A stretch of 64,000 bases of DNA from Pegea sp. RAD2-039 (GCA_034620365.1 JAQGEQ010000363.1:434001-498000), one strand, 5' to 3'. Shown: positions 36,709-51,400, counted from the stretch's first letter. Program-made: numbers and translations. The notes: a model not told the origin generated them from the sequence alone.

Positions 36709-39209
36709 TTGTAAATATAAGTTTACTCTTTAATTAATAAGGAAAAGTTTTTTATACTGATAATTATACACAAATAATATCTTAATTGGTTAAACTATTA
36801 CTTCAAATTAGTTAAAAATTAATTTTTATAATAATTTGGTATAGATGAATTACATATGGAAACTAATTAATAAATATTATACAAAATAAAATTATTAATA
36901 GAGAAGCAACCAAAAACTGTCAACTAAAAGTAATGCTATTTTGAAAACAATAAACAATCTAACTATGCAAAATTATGTTTATTAATGATATAATTTGGGT
37001 TTTAAACTTTAGATATCTCATTTACCTGCTACAATGTAAAAACCAGATTAAAAAATTGTTATAATCAATTTATAAATCACACAAATTTGATTACCAAAAA
37101 GTGTTTTTAAAAGTTTATCAAATATAAAATGTAAAAATCAAATTTCTAACATCAAAATGATAAGTTTACAACCAAAATAAATAATTATTTAAAAAATTTT
37201 ACTGTAGAAAACTTTTGATGATGCTTTTAAAAAAACAATGAATCTTTTAAAGAAATATATAGTAACCAAGAAAATGTTTTGTACAAAGATTTAAATTAGA
37301 ATACTAAAAACTAACTAAATTGGACAAACGTTAATAAGGAACTAAAAAGTTAACTTTTTATGTGCTTTTTCAAATTGCTCTTTAAAATGTTTAAAATTAC
37401 AACCAATTATTTAGCAACATAAGTAAAACTTAAGTTTTTTTCTAAAATAACGAACTCTATCAACATATGCAATTGATTTAATATACTGCTTGATTTCATT
37501 TTCTACACTTTTCTTTTACGATACGATTAGTTCTAGATTACATTTAGAAATCTTATAATTGTATTAATCCTAATTTTTTAAGAATAAATTGTTTCTTGTT
37601 TTCTTCAAAAAGAGGTAGAACACTTGTGTAGACAATAACTTAATGCAAAAGTACTATGATGTAAAGTTATTAATAGTATTAAATTTAAAAAAGCTGATGT
37701 CAATAAGAAAAAAAGAATACTAAAGTAACTTTTATTATTTAACTAATTTTACTCTTCTGTAAAAAGTAACTTTGCGAAGAATTGTATAAGCTAAGAAAAT
37801 TGATTCAATTGTTAATTTGAATTGCTTATAAGCTTTTTTTTAATAAAATGAAAGCGTATTTGTATTTTTTAAGAAGTTTTGTTGTCAAGGTGTTAATTAG
37901 CTTCTAAAATTGTGTGTTTTCGTAAGATTTCAACCAATGTTGCTAGCTTACCAGTTGTGGTTTATAGATTAAAAAAATGATTTTATAATGAGTCTAATAC
38001 CCATACCATTTGTGCGCTAATACCTATATAACATGGATACTTCATTTAGAAGAATGTAAGATTTTCAATGGTGTATAAAGCATTAAAGCTTTATCGAAAA
38101 TAAAATAAATTTATAAAACTTTATTATTTTATTATCTCAGAGCAACGTCTAATGTTCGAGACTGGATCTTGGGAAAATTTGGGCATGCAATCGAGCTCAA
38201 TCACCGAAATTATCTAAAGTAACATGCCAATGAAAAAGCAAAATGAATACAAGTAAAATATATACCAAGCAAAAACTTTAAATGATTTCTTCTTTGTTTT
38301 TAATCCTTGGAAAAGCTAGATAAAAACTCTTGAAAAACACTTCATTTTTTTCAAAGGCTGTAGATTTAAACAGTATGTATGTTCAAAATTATAATAAAAA
38401 GATTTAAACTTTTAAAAATTTTAAAAAGATTATTTGCTGTGACGATTTATTATAAAACCAAATTATCATTTTTATAAATATGTTTATTGACGTGTTGTGT
38501 TGGTTGTTAGTTTATGAGTTGTTAAAGTTGAAAAGATGAATTTGTTTTGTTTATTCTATTTTGTGAGTAGTAATTATTTCACATTTTTTTTGCTATATTA
38601 TATAATTACGTGCACCTGTAAGCACTGTTATTACTGAAGTAGTTTATGTTTTCTTATTTTGTATTTATTAAAAATATGAATATAGAATGATGTAAGTATA
38701 GTTTAAAAACTGTTTTTAAACTTTAAACCCTTGGCTAGAAACTACTAAGTCAATTTTAATTGAAAACATACAATTTCTCATATATATATAATAATAATTA
38801 GTTGATATTATCTATAGTTATTATTATTATTTATTTTTAAGAATTCAATTTATGACATAGTATTGCTTTTAGATAGCTAGAACTTTTTCTTTTTTAAATT
38901 GTTTATTTTATTATTTTTGTTGTTGTACTTTTTTTTAATGTTTAGCTAAGATACTTATAAATTGTACATATAAATTATTCATTGATATTTTTGCTAAGTT
39001 TCATTAAAATAAAACAGTAATGATTAACATTATATCATATAAGATTAATTTTTGTGAACAAGAATCTATTAATTTAAATCTATTTTTTACCAAAAATATT
39101 CATACCAATTCTTATTAATAAATCATTTAAAAAATGTTAAATTTTATAAAATTTTAAAACTTTAAAATTTTTAACAACTTTCATAGAATCAAACACTTTT
39201 GGAATAATA
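36709..39209. other. Intergenic, divergent promoter region of TSEN34 and MAN2A
   Basis: 2.5 kb of very AT-rich sequence with no coding or RNA feature that I can support. No CpG-rich patch or recognisable motif marks a promoter. Confidence 0.4.
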
Positions 39210-42200
39210 ATGCGGCGGAGACAACAATGTTATCTCATTGGTACAATTACTTTTTTTGTAAGTCTTTTATATATGGTTTCAAAATTGGACTCATCATTAC
39301 CTGATCATCAAAAATTTGAATGGAAAAATGGAAAGTTACTTCATGAAAAGATAAATGATCTTCAGTATAAGATCAATATCTTGGCGTCAGATATCTCTTT
39401 CAATAAAAAGACTTTATTAAAAGTTTGTAAGATTATTTTTATTGATAATATTAAATAGTTTGAACATTTCTATTTTGACTTTTTTTAATAGTTTAATTTC
39501 TTAAGGTTTTTGAAGAGCTTCAAAGACTAACTCCTAAATCTGGTGGCAATTCTTTGAATAAAGCTAGCACTATTAAAAGTACAAGGTCTTCACTATCTAC
39601 ATGATTATTGATGAGAAGCTTGTTAAATTTGTATATTTTTGCGTAGATATGGAGCTATAAATGTATCAATCACTGATGTATGTCCTGCAACCCCTTTTGA
39701 TATTTCTCAGTGTGATGTAAATATAATTGATTACAACAAATGGAGTTTTGAAGATGTTGATGGTGGTGTATGGAAACAAGGTTATGATATACAAACAAAT
39801 GATGAGGAATGGGAAAACCAGAAGTTGAAAGGTACATTAAACCCAAACCTGTTCTTTGATGACATAGTTGTTGATACAGTATTTGTTGTTCCACATTCTC
39901 ATAATGACCCGGGGTGGATTAAAACATTTCAACAATACTTTGAACAACAAACCATCAACATCATCAATAATATAGTTGATTATTTAACAGGACATCCGAA
40001 AAGGTTTGTACTAACATCATCTGTTTCTTCCTGTTTCTACAAATTTCAACTTTCAGACGTTTTATATGGGCTGAGATGTCATATCTGTCGATGTGGTGGT
40101 TATCTGCAAGTTCAGAAAGACAAGAAAAGTGCCGGGAATTGGTCAAAAATGGACAATTAGAGATTGTCACTGGGGGATGGGTGATGAATGATGAAGCCAA
40201 TACTCACTACTTTGCTATTATTGATCAAATGATTGAAGGTTATTATAAAGTTGAAACTTTTTAATTACAGATCAACAGGTGATTAAGTAAAAGATAAAGT
40301 TGTCAGCAGATGAAAAAGTTTTAACAAGAATCTAAAATAGTGTCTTCATTTGAAAGAGTGATTGGAACTTTGATTTGTAGTAAGGTGCTTTGCAGACGCG
40401 TAGCTATATGTAGTGAAGCACTTATCTTGATGGTAGCGCGCGTGTTATTCAACAAATACACTTTTAGTTGGTGTTGCAAATTTGTAGAAATTTTAATTAA
40501 TTATCTAAATATGTTGTTCTTTTATCATTTAATTGTCACTTAAAAAGATAATCAATGAAATAAGTTGTTGTTTTCAAAGAAATTCTATAGATAAATCTGA
40601 TTAAGTAAACGACAAAAAGCAGAACTTTCGATGATAGAAGCTGATATTGGCAACTTTTATTGAAGTGTAAAGTATTAAAAGGATAAAACAAAATCTTTAT
40701 AAGCTAAAATACAGCAAGCACCTATCAAGTTCTTCTAGACATAAATGAAAAAATGAATATTAAAAGTTCTATTAATCATTAATCTATTGACTGAGATCAA
40801 AGAGTACTTTCTAAAGGAGCATCTATCTCTCTTTGATATTTTTATCACCCAGTGAGACATATTACACTGTGGGACACACTCACGGAGGTGTTGATGCAAA
40901 CATCGAAGTCTTTCTATTTTAATTTCTTTTTTTGTCATGATAATTCACTGGTTAAAGAATTGTGAGAAAACTCAGCTGAACTAAAAGTTGAAACTGAAGC
41001 ACAATATCCATGCGAGCTTTTGATGTCTTTCAAATCACTATCTTTTTAATTTTATTTAGTAGATTGTCTTGATAATTGATTTCAAACTCCTAGGAAACGA
41101 ATGGTTACATAAGACCTTTAATGTAACGCCCACTAGCGGATGGGCAATCGACCCGTTTGGCCACAGTCCTGTCATGGCTTACTTGCTGAAGAAAATGAAT
41201 TTTGAGAACATGTTGATTCAACGAGTACACTATCACGTGAAGAAGCAGCTGTCGATGTCGAACAGCCTGGAGTTCAGGTGTTAGCGGCTCGGCTGCTGAC
41301 TGTGAATGAAACTGACAATTTGATATCTAGATGGAGACAACAATGGGACAAAGAAGGTCGGAATGACATCCTCTGTCACCTCATGCCCTTCTATTCATAT
41401 GATATCCCACACACTTGTGGACCAGACCCTAAGATTTGTTGCCAGGTACAAATTATATTGCATCGTTTTTGTCACTGATTGGTCGATATTTAGTTCGATT
41501 TCGCGCGACTTCCAGCTTATCGGATAACAAATTGTCCCTGGAAAGTGAATCCAAGAGAGATTAATGGGGAAAATATTGATGAACGATCCAGAACACTTCT
41601 GGATCAGTATCGGAAGAAATCGAAGTTGTTCAGAACAAACACTTTGTTGGTGGTTTTAGGAGACGACTTTCGTTATTCAAAGGTTGTTGTTCTGATTGTT
41701 TCTGTCATGTTTGTTGATTTGTGCTTGTTTTTTAGAGTGTTGAAATCAACGGACAGTTTATTAATTACGAGAAGATCTTTGACTACATCAACAACAAACC
41801 CGAGTTAAATGCCCAACTTCAATTTGCAACTCTTACTGAATATTTCCAAGCCCTTAAACAAGATTTAGGAGCAAACAACAAGTAAGTGATGTTTTTAACC
41901 TGTCCACATGTCCCATTTGTAACCACTTTCAGGTTCCCATCTTTGACAGGAGACTTTTTCACTTACGCTGACCGAGAAGATCATTATTGGAGTGGTTACT
42001 ACACAACACGACCTTATTACAAGCAACAAGTAGGCCTTGTGACGTCATCACCGCTTAGTTGTCACGTGATCGCTTTGTAGGATCGAATTGTTGAGTCGTA
42101 TCTACGGAGTGCTGAGATCATCTTTTCACTGGCTCGGTCAGTTGCCAGGAAAGTCGGAAGATTAGATGAATTTGAAAAGCCCTTGTTCAAGTAATTTTAT

Positions 42201-44297
42201 TCATTTGACGATTGTGGCTTTTATCGAGTTTGGCTTCAACAGATTGTTGACCGAATCACGTCGTAGTTTGGCGCTTTTTCAACATCATGATGGAATCACT
42301 GGAACCGCCAAAGATTTTGTGGCCGTAGATTACGGGAACCGACTTCTGGAGTCTATTCAAAACTGTCAGAAGGTGAAAGGTGAGATGATTGACAAGTAAC
42401 GATATTAAAATGTGTCTTGCTCTCTGCAGATCATCAGATCGAGTGCTAAAGCTCTTCTAATGTCTTCTCAAGATCAATTTGATCATAATATTGAAGTATT
42501 TTCATTTGATAAAGTTTTTGTTCAACATAACCTTCAAGCGGAAGTGAAACTTCTCGATATGAGCGGAAGTGGCCACAAGGTGGTGCTGTTTAACAGTTTG
42601 ATGTATGAAAGATCAGGTGAGTAGTGACCAAATCCCTTATCATCTGCTCCATATGTCTTCATCAGGAGTCGTTCGACTTCTCATCTCACGTCCTCATGTG
42701 GTGGTGATGCATGGAAACGAGAAGATGACGTCACAAGTGAATCTCGTGTGGGATCATGAAACATCTCAACCGAGAACTGATCGCTATGAATTATTGTTTG
42801 AATCTAGGGTCCCTGCTCTTGGCTTCATCACTTACATCATCACGTAATCTGATCTTCTAAATGCTTCTCGTTGTAATTGGAGGTTGATGCAGATCTTCAG
42901 ATGAGGGAATTTTATCGGAAGTTGATCTGATCAACTCGAAAGAAAGAGTCAATCATGAAGGATTCACTATCAACATGCAAGCGCAGGATGTAGTGATAGA
43001 GAACGAGCTATTTGAAGCCAAGTTTGATGCCAGCAACGGTATGTTGCAGACAATCACAAACAGATGGAACAACAAAATTAATCAAGTAACTTCCAATTCG
43101 AATTCCGACGACTTGGAATCCATCTTCTTCTTTCAGGTCAATCTTCAATTCGTGTTTTACTCTTCCCGAAAATCTAAGGACACAAGCGGAGCCTACCTCT
43201 TTCTACCCAAGGGCAAAGCTGAGTTGTTGACCACGCCAGAAACTCGACCATTGATTCGAGTGACCCGTGGACCACTGGCTTCTCAGGTCCATGTTATTCT
43301 ACCAAACATCCGACACACGTAAGTGGTCCACACTGATCTGGTCATGTGGTCACCTGGTCCATATTTCAGGGTCACCTTATACTCGGGAATGAAAGGTTCC
43401 AAGTCAATGGGTTTACACGTGACGAATGAAGTGGACATACGTCACAACTTCGACAATCGTGAGATCGCTATGAGGATTCAAACATCCATCGACAACAAAA
43501 ATGACTTCTTTTCTGATCTCAACGGATTTGAGATTCACAGGAGAAAAAATCGCCCCAAACTGCCTCTACAAGCCAATTTCTACCCCATGCCCGCCATGGC
43601 CTTTATTCAGGACCACAAGAACAGGTAAGAAGCGGTGATGACGTCACCGTTGATGACATCACTTCTTCTCGCGTTAAGGGTGTCGGTGTTGACTGCCCAG
43701 CCACTCGGTGTCGCTTCACTTGAATCCGGGCAACTCGATTTGATCTTGGATCGAAGATTGATGCAAGATGATAATAGAGGATTGGGTCAGGGCATCAAGG
43801 ACAACGTGATGACGTCACAATCGTTTGTGATCGCGATCGAAGAGTGGACGAAATGGGAAGATCAGGAACTTAATCATCCATCTCTTTTGGTTCATCGACT
43901 CTCATGGGAGCTTCTGCATCCGATCCAAACGTTGATTGTTGAAGATCAGAAGCAAAAAATGACGTCAGAAGACGCGAGTTTCGTTCTTTCAACTCCTCCC
44001 TGCTCTCTACATCTTCTTAACTTACGCGCGATTCAATCACGTGACAATCACATTGACCAATCAGCGTTAATCCTTCACAATGTAGGGCGTGACTGTAAAC
44101 TCATACCACAAATGACGTCACCACGCTGCCGCGTGACCACTGACGACATCAATTTGAAGACTTTGTTACCGTTGAGTTACGTAGAAACGATTTCATTGTC
44201 GCTACAACAACGCGGTAATGATCAGAAGATGAAAGTGAAGATTCCTGTGATGGAAATTGAAGCTTTTCGCGTCACTATCAACCCTGACGTCATCTAG
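39210..44297 (+). CDS. MAN2A: Golgi alpha-mannosidase II (GH38)
   Basis: Golgi enzyme that trims two mannoses from GlcNAcMan5GlcNAc2 in N-glycan maturation. Sixteen phase-compatible exons: 39210-39422, 39506-39585, 39647-40003, 40057-40238, 41094-41277, 41331-41445, 41494-41682, 41736-41881, 41933-42029, 42081-42190, 42243-42372, 42430-42616, 42666-42843, 42893-43318, 43370-43624 and 43679-44297; 1155 residues (human MAN2A1 1144). Type II membrane topology: short MRRRQQ cytosolic end, one hydrophobic segment (about 7-25), then a coiled stem. Catalytic elements: zinc-binding [18 protein letters not shown] with the nucleophile Asp, DDFRY, and [13 protein letters not shown]-terminal GH38 landmarks: [43 protein letters not shown] and MEIEAFR. 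MAN2A1 versus MAN2A2 cannot be decided. Intron 4 is long (855 nt); the rest are about 50-80 nt. Confidence 0.95.
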
Positions 44298-46626
44298 TAT
44301 CTAGTGACGTCATCGAAGATCCGATGACGTCATGTACTTCATATTTACTTGCTTTCTATATTTTATATGATTTTATTAAGAATGCTTTAATTGCGGATAA
44401 TGTAATTGAAGAATCATTTTTAAGCTGAATCATACAAACTATCTTTTTGATAGGCTCCTTGCTTCTAATGATTCGCGAAACAAGTTTTTCAGATTAGTGT
44501 TTCTCATTGATCAGTTTGTCGGTCGATGTACTAAATCGGCCAGACTAGGCACTTATTAGAATTTTGTGATTTAAGTAGTGCTTGAAGCAGAGTGGCTACT
44601 TTTACAAACTGATACTCTTAAAATTCTAAAAAATAAACAAAGTCATGATATTACTGTGGTGAAATGATCAGATATTCAAGGGTGTTATACTTTCAATTAT
44701 CTTATTACTTGAATTAGTACAATCAACTTATTACTTGAAGTGTTAAAGAAAATGTTAAGATATAATATTCAGTTTTAAACAAATGAAGTAATAAACTATT
44801 TCGTGGTCAATTACAGAGGGTTTAGATTACTTGTTTAAGGACTATAGGAAAATGATTAATTGTTTTTGTCTAAATATAATTGTCAACTCTTAAAATCTTT
44901 TTGTCTGGCTATTTACAGTTTCCTTTAATTACTGCAACAGCTGGAAAGCTCTAATATGGGGGCGTTTAAAAAATATTTTCAATATTAATGATTTTTAACA
45001 TAAAACAGTTCTTGACAACGCTGTACCTACATTTAATATCTCCACTATTGTCTTTCACAAATAAGCTTGTATGCAACTAAGATTTAATCTATATTACTTT
45101 ACAGGTGAGTTATAGCTTAGAAATCATATATATAAAAAGCTAAATTGATAAATTCGTTAAAGTTACTTTAAATGATGTCGCTAAATAAGGATGATTTTGG
45201 CTTTTAACCATTATCTCTTCAATCTAAATATTAATATATGAGCGAAATAAAAAACAAATCTATAGATAGTAATTATTTTTGAAAGTTAAAAGATTTACTT
45301 TTATTAAAAAATATAGTTTTATGATTGAAATCATTTAACTAAATTAGCGTTTTAAAAAGCTACACTTTTCTCGCTAGGTGCATTTGTTTTTGTTTGTAGC
45401 ACCATTTGTACATGAATTTAAAATTGTTTGGCTGAATAAATTTGACAGCACACCAGAAATCCATTTTAAACAGCTTCAGGGCTTCAGACGATAACTAGCC
45501 TAATATAATTAGTTATTTTTAATCATAAAAGTTAGAAATTATAAATAGTATGATTATTTTGTTGTACAACTTATGTGTTTCAACTTTTTAAAATTCCTTG
45601 GATATATATATATATATTTTGTTTATAAATTCGAGTTTTCTGGTAAACATACATTAAGAGTTAGAAAAGTATTTTTTAGTTTTGTTTAACTTTTGTTGTA
45701 TTTTGTTTTTAATTATTGACATCAATACCAAACAGCTTATTAATCAGATTGACAACAAAATAGAAATGCTAGTTTGAAGTTTTTGATGATTATACTCTTT
45801 TACTGCATAAGCTTTAAATTATAACTTTACATCTTTAATTTCTTTAAATGCAGATCAAAAGTCAAGCTATCCAATAAAATATGTTTTACATTCTTGAAGT
45901 ATATATAATAATTACTGAACTCGATAAAACTATTAGAAAACAATCTTAGCCATAAGGAGTTGGCAAAAAGTCCAATATTTGATAGCCCAATAAAAAGTTA
46001 TTTTGAAAAATATTTTCAAATGCATTCTGTTTGTGTTAGTTGTTGATTTTTGTTAAATCTGACAAAATAGCTAAGTATAAAGTTTATGATTCAGCAATTC
46101 TTTATTTGTTTCTGTTACTAATTGCTTATTCAAGTCTTTTTATTATATCTTATTTATATAAATGACTTTTAATTACTAGTCTATTTTAAGAAATATTTGT
46201 TTATAAAAGGTTCATACTAAATCTTTTTTTAATCAACTGAACTGCATTTTCTTCAGTAAAATATTATTTTATCTTGTTTTTATTTAGTTTTGTTATTACT
46301 TAACTTTTATTTTTTTTATTTATAAATTTTATGTTAGATAACTTGAATGCTGAAATATTTTATTTAAAAAAAAATTATTTTAAGCTAACTTCTTTAAAAC
46401 AAATATTTTATGCCAAAAAACTTATGTAAATGTCTGTGTAATGCTTTTATTTTTTCAATATTAATTATGCTAAATTGTGATATTTTTTATTATCTTTCCT
46501 TTCATGCTGTGTTAATAAGATCTGCATAATTTGTTAAAGAAAATAAATGAATAAATACTTGATAGATTTATCATGATTATTCTTTAACTATCTAAAAATT
46601 TTGTTTTTTAGAATCATTTTTTTACT
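44298..46626. other. Intergenic, no gene seen
   Basis: Two TGACGTCA copies lie just after the MAN2A stop (44304 and 44325 regions), in the presumed 3'UTR. The remainder is AT-rich with a short (TA)n near 45604. No gene supported. Confidence 0.4.
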
Positions 46627-47927
46627 ATGGACTTATTTACTGTTCAACTACTATCTGCAGTAACACTGTTCTTGCTGAGTGTTATTTTTACAATTGCTAT
46701 TCCTTTATACATTTTAAAACCTCGTGTTGGATTTCAAAATGTTCCTATTTATGATGTAAATGAAGATGGCTTTCATGTAAGAGATAGTCAAATTTATTCT
46801 GAATTAAGTGATGATTCAAACCTAAGTAGATTACAAAACTACAATGACGCTAGTTTACTAATTCCACAAAATGACAGTCGTTTAAAGGTATACATTGATT
46901 TTATATAGTTTAGAATAATTATTATTTTAATCAGGTAAAAAACTCTTAATTTATGGTATAAGTAGGTATATAAATATATTAGTTTTTTATGATTTTACCT
47001 TATTTTCAATCTAAATGAATCCTTTTTAATGTAGAATTATATTTGTAGGCTCTATGGAAAAAAATCAGCAAGTATAATTTAATCAGTGGCATAAACTGTT
47101 TTTGTGGAGGACTTTTTCTTGGTATTTGTTTGCTTGATATGATACCAAGTGCCCAACAGGATGTCGCTGAAGTTGTGAAACTTTCTAACCTTCAACTTAA
47201 TTACCCTATCGCTGAGTTTTTTATTTCTATCGGGTTGCTATTAGTTATTTTTATAGAAGTTATGATGCTAACTTGTTGTCAAATCAATCCTCATAATCAT
47301 GATATAACTTCTTCTAATAATCCACATCACTTTGACTCTGAACAAGAGACAACAGAAGCAACTAGAGCACTTGTACTAATTGTTACTTTAATATTTCATT
47401 CAGTTTTTGAAGGAATGGCCTTAGGGTTTGCTGATACTACAGCTAATGTCTTACAACTATTACTTGTTCTGTCTTTACATAAGTGTCCATTTGGTTTTGG
47501 GATTGGTATGAAACTATTTGAAACAATTGGTCGGACTAGGAAGCTATTATCTGTAATTTCATGTATGTTATTTTGTTTAGCTTCACCGTTAGGTTGTATT
47601 ATTGGAATTATCCTTAGCAAAGCTTCTTTTAAACCTTCTACTGGTTTAACTTCAGTCTACACCATAAACTCAACATTTGCTGAAACAGATGAACTTTCAT
47701 CTGTCCTTGTTTTGAAAATGATTTTTTCATGTTTAGTTGCTGGTACATTTGTCTACATCACTTTTGTTGAAGTGATTCCATCTGAATTTTCTCATCATGA
47801 TCATCATACTCCATCCACTGAAAATTTACTTCGTCCACCTAAAATTTCTATTCCTAAATTCATGAAACTTGTTCTTTTAGTTTTAGGGTTTGCTTTAACT
47901 TCTGGTTTACAATTTTTAGATGGTTAG
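46627..47927 (+). CDS. ZIP-family zinc transporter (SLC39A1-3 type)
   Basis: Membrane importer of zinc into the cytosol. Two exons (46627-46887, 47049-47927), phase 0 join, 379 residues, similar to the usual 310-370. About eight hydrophobic segments: TM1 at residues 7-30 (LLSAVTLFLLSVIFTIAIPL), then after an acidic loop GGLFLGICLLDMIPSA. A His-containing variable loop precedes TM4 (NPHNHDITSSNNPHH). TM4-TM5 carry the metal-binding ZIP signature HSVFEGMALGF and LSLHKCPFGFG. TM6 is CLASPLGCIIGIIL and TM8 is at the C-terminus (VLLVLGFALTSGLQF). HSVFEG and LHK are typical of subfamily II (ZIP1/2/3). The insertion of about 50 residues between TM1 and TM2, at the exon junction, is longer than usual. 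Confidence 0.9.
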
Positions 47928-48187
47928 TCTTCTAACTTTGATTGTTATAATCATTTTTTTCAACCATTTTTAGTTAAGTTTTTATTTTTTAATATTTTAA
48001 ATGATTATGACTAATAGAAGTCTATTTCAATTTCTACAAAACTCAATTCATTACTTTCTGTAAATATTCTGTAATTGTTTTTGAAAAGTAGTAAATGTTA
48101 TTTTATTCTTGTTCTAGCAAGGCTGTAATATTTAACATCTTACACGATTGATCTATTTTTAAATGTAATTTTTTTTAAGTTGCTTGA

Positions 48188-48193
48188 AATAAA
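48188..48193 (+). promoter_or_regulatory. Poly(A) signal of the ZIP gene
   Basis: AATAAA about 260 nt after the ZIP stop codon. Plausible, but other A/T-rich hexamers are nearby. Confidence 0.4.
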
Positions 48194-48286
48194 TGAAAAA
48201 TTGAGTTGATCTTATATTTTCTAAACGTGATAAAGCAGTTTTGAGGTTAGCTTCAGGCTAGCAATCACCAAATGCTGATAAAAAAG

Positions 48287-48435
48287 GTGTTTCTCAAAAA
48301 CTTCAATATACCAGTGAACCATTCAAGACTAACCAAATACAAACTTTGTTTGCTTCTCTTTTTGTTTTCTTGTTTAATTTATGAGGAAATAATAGAAAAG
48401 TATTTTGAAATACAAACACCAGTAGTGATAAAAAT
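48287..48435. repeat. 150-bp dispersed repeat, copy 1
   Basis: Nearly identical to 50272-50420 in the same orientation. Both run from TTTCTCAAAAACTTC or TTTTTCAAAAACTTC to CCAGTAGTGATAAAAAT, with about four substitutions. It has no tRNA-like boxes and no coding frame. Probably a non-autonomous element or a recent duplication. Confidence 0.9.
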
Positions 48436-51400
48436 AAAAAAAGTTCTTTAGTCAACCATTAAATGGTTTTTTCAAATTTTATTCGATTTTTTAACGTAAT
48501 GAAATCTCTCAAAGTTATTTCCGTTTATACATAAATTGTATAAAATACAAATTACTGATAGCAGATTTCTGGTTTGAAAAATTCCATTGAGTTTTTTTTT
48601 ATTTATCTCTAAACATATATCTAATAAGATCTATTTAGCAAAGTGTTTTTGACCTTGAACTAACGATGTTTGGTTTCAATTTTGCATTTATCTTAAAAAC
48701 ATGGTATAATGAGGTAACTATTTTCAAAAATTAGCTGATGTTCAAACTATGGTAACTGGTTTAAAATCTTTCATATTACTACATCAATTTCAAGTGGTAT
48801 TAGATGATATTTACAACCATAATTCATAAAACATTTGAAAGTTTCAACATTTGAATGAAGCAAGCAGTTTGTGATGTAATCTAAGTTTTTTGTTGTGATT
48901 TATTTGTAATGAAGTAAACAAAACAGCCCATGAAGAATAAAATTAGTTGTTATCATACGTAGATTTACGTAATTTCCTCAAATTATAGTTTACTTTTGAC
49001 TATTTTTAGTCATTCATAAACTAAATAATAACACACTGACAGTTTAGTAGTTTAAGGAAACTTTTCTAACTTCCATTTATGTACGTCATAACATAAATAC
49101 ATTTTTATCTCTCTTTAAGATATAAATGTAAATAATTATGGTGTGTTTGCAAATTACTTAATGATTAAACACTTAAATAAGTATTTGAATCAACTTTGTA
49201 GTAATTATCAAAATTTAATAGAAATTTGGTTGAATAACCATAAAGTTTAAAGATCAATTAAATATGTAACGATTCTGCAAATTGTAATATTTGAACTAAA
49301 AGCCCACCAACAAACTATTAGAATTGAACAAAATACCAATTTTGTCTATCTTTCACAAATTTGATCAGAAATAGATAATGTCTGAGTATTTTTCCAAATA
49401 AAACACCAATAGATTTTTACAATATAATTTGTTGTATCATAAAGTAGTTTTAAGGAAACGATGAACTGTTAGCAGTCTTATAAAGATTTTAATTAAATAG
49501 AAGATTTTTAATAATTCATAAATAAATCTGTTTCGCAAATTTCATAAGTTTTGAGAACTTTAGTTTAAAGTACCAGCAAATATGGTTGGAGTATTACGTA
49601 GGCGATACCGTTTAAAAGTTTTAAGATATAAAATACCAACAACAGAAAATAAAGTGTAGGTTACTTCAAAATTCAACTTTAAAATATAGTTATCGTAGTA
49701 TTTGTAAATTAGATTGAGAAAAATTTGCTATATGGTTATAGATGAATTTTGATAAACCCTAAAATATTATTGTAAGTATCAAATACTTCTTAGTACATAA
49801 TTTAATAGAACTATCATTTGCTATCATTGTATTTTTTCTACAACTGAGCTTTATTCTTTCTATAAAGTCTAATCATTCTTACAAAAATCATTTTACAATA
49901 ACTTGACTTATGATATGTATGTTTTGTTTATTCAAGTCATATACTACAGTAATTAAAAATATCTGATAATTTATGAATAATTAGATAAGCAACTATAAAC
50001 AATTTAAAGCTACTATAATGCTTTTTTTATTTCTTATTATGTTTATAAGCTATTTATGATTTTTGCAAACTACCGAAGCTGTTTTTATTGAATCATATTA
50101 TGTTTAATCATAATCAGAACTAAAAGTAAAGTTTGCTGCATTGTTTCATTTGACCATAATCTTCATATTTAATTTTGTAGCTAAATTTTCAATCACCATT
50201 TTTACGAGTGCAAGCAATGTTGAATTAGATAATAAATAATCGATAAAAAACCAGGCGTTAGTTAAAAATATATGTTTTTCAAAAACTTCAATATACCAGT
50301 GAACCATTCAAGACTAACCAAATACAAACTTTGTTTGCTTTTCTTTTTGTTTTCTTGTTTAATCTATGAAGAAATAATAGAAAAGTATTTTGAAATACAA
50401 ACACCAGTAGTGATAAAAATTATCAAAGTGTAAAGTCCATTAGTGAACCATATAATAGTACTTTGTTCAAAACAACAGGATGCAAAAATATTTTGATCAA
50501 GTATAATTGCAAAATTTCTAAAAGTAAATATATTCTAAATAAATAAGGACAAAATATTCAAAAATCCATCATATGTTAAAGTTGTTATCAAAGTGACAAA
50601 TAAATTCCTTCTTTATTAAAGCTTTGGTTTGAATTCTTAAAAATTAAAAATAAAAATTTCAGAAAACTGATGAAACTCATGATTTTATATGCAGATGAAG
50701 TATATACATCAATTTTATTTACTTAATGTATTAAATACAATCGTTTAAAATCGAAAATGTATAAATTTATATAAAAGTTTAATTAAAATGATAAACAAAA
50801 TACTTCCAGTGAAACACTAACTGCTTTCACAAACAGATGGTCCTGAAGTTTTTGCCTAGCAGTCTATTTTCGATTCACTACCAGAATAAAACATTTGATG
50901 TAATACATATGATTATAGGCTGACGACTACTTGTAAAATCGATTGTGACAATTTAATTTTTCGACTTTGCAGGTTTGCAAACTAAAAAATCAAAAAGTTT
51001 TTTATAGAATCTCTTTTGTAATAATTTTTTACCGAAATTCTTGAGCATCTGTCGTAAGGTAAAATGATTTAGAAGAATTGTTTGTTTTTTCTTAGAAGCT
51101 TTCACAACTAGTAGCAAGTACTAAAAAGTACGTTACACAACTTCTTTAGAGCTTGCTACGTAATATGTTTCATTTAGAAATTATTTAATTATTAAAAGAG
51201 GAGCTTACTAATAAGTTGCAATTTTTTAAGTGTAATACTTTGGTGATTTGCTGTTAAAATTTTTGCTAAACTATTTTATACATCTTATCGTTAGCTTAAA
51301 AAACTAATTTATCTTGAATAAGCTAAAAATTTAAATATGTCAAAAAGAGATACCAACATGATTGTATATAAACATCTAGAATAGACTATTATGATTTTGA

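Noticed and set aside
40265-41093. Possible mobile insertion or extra exon in MAN2A intron 4
   Set aside because: Exons on either side join in phase to give the expected IEG-NEWL sequence, and I saw no inverted repeats or coding homology in the intron.
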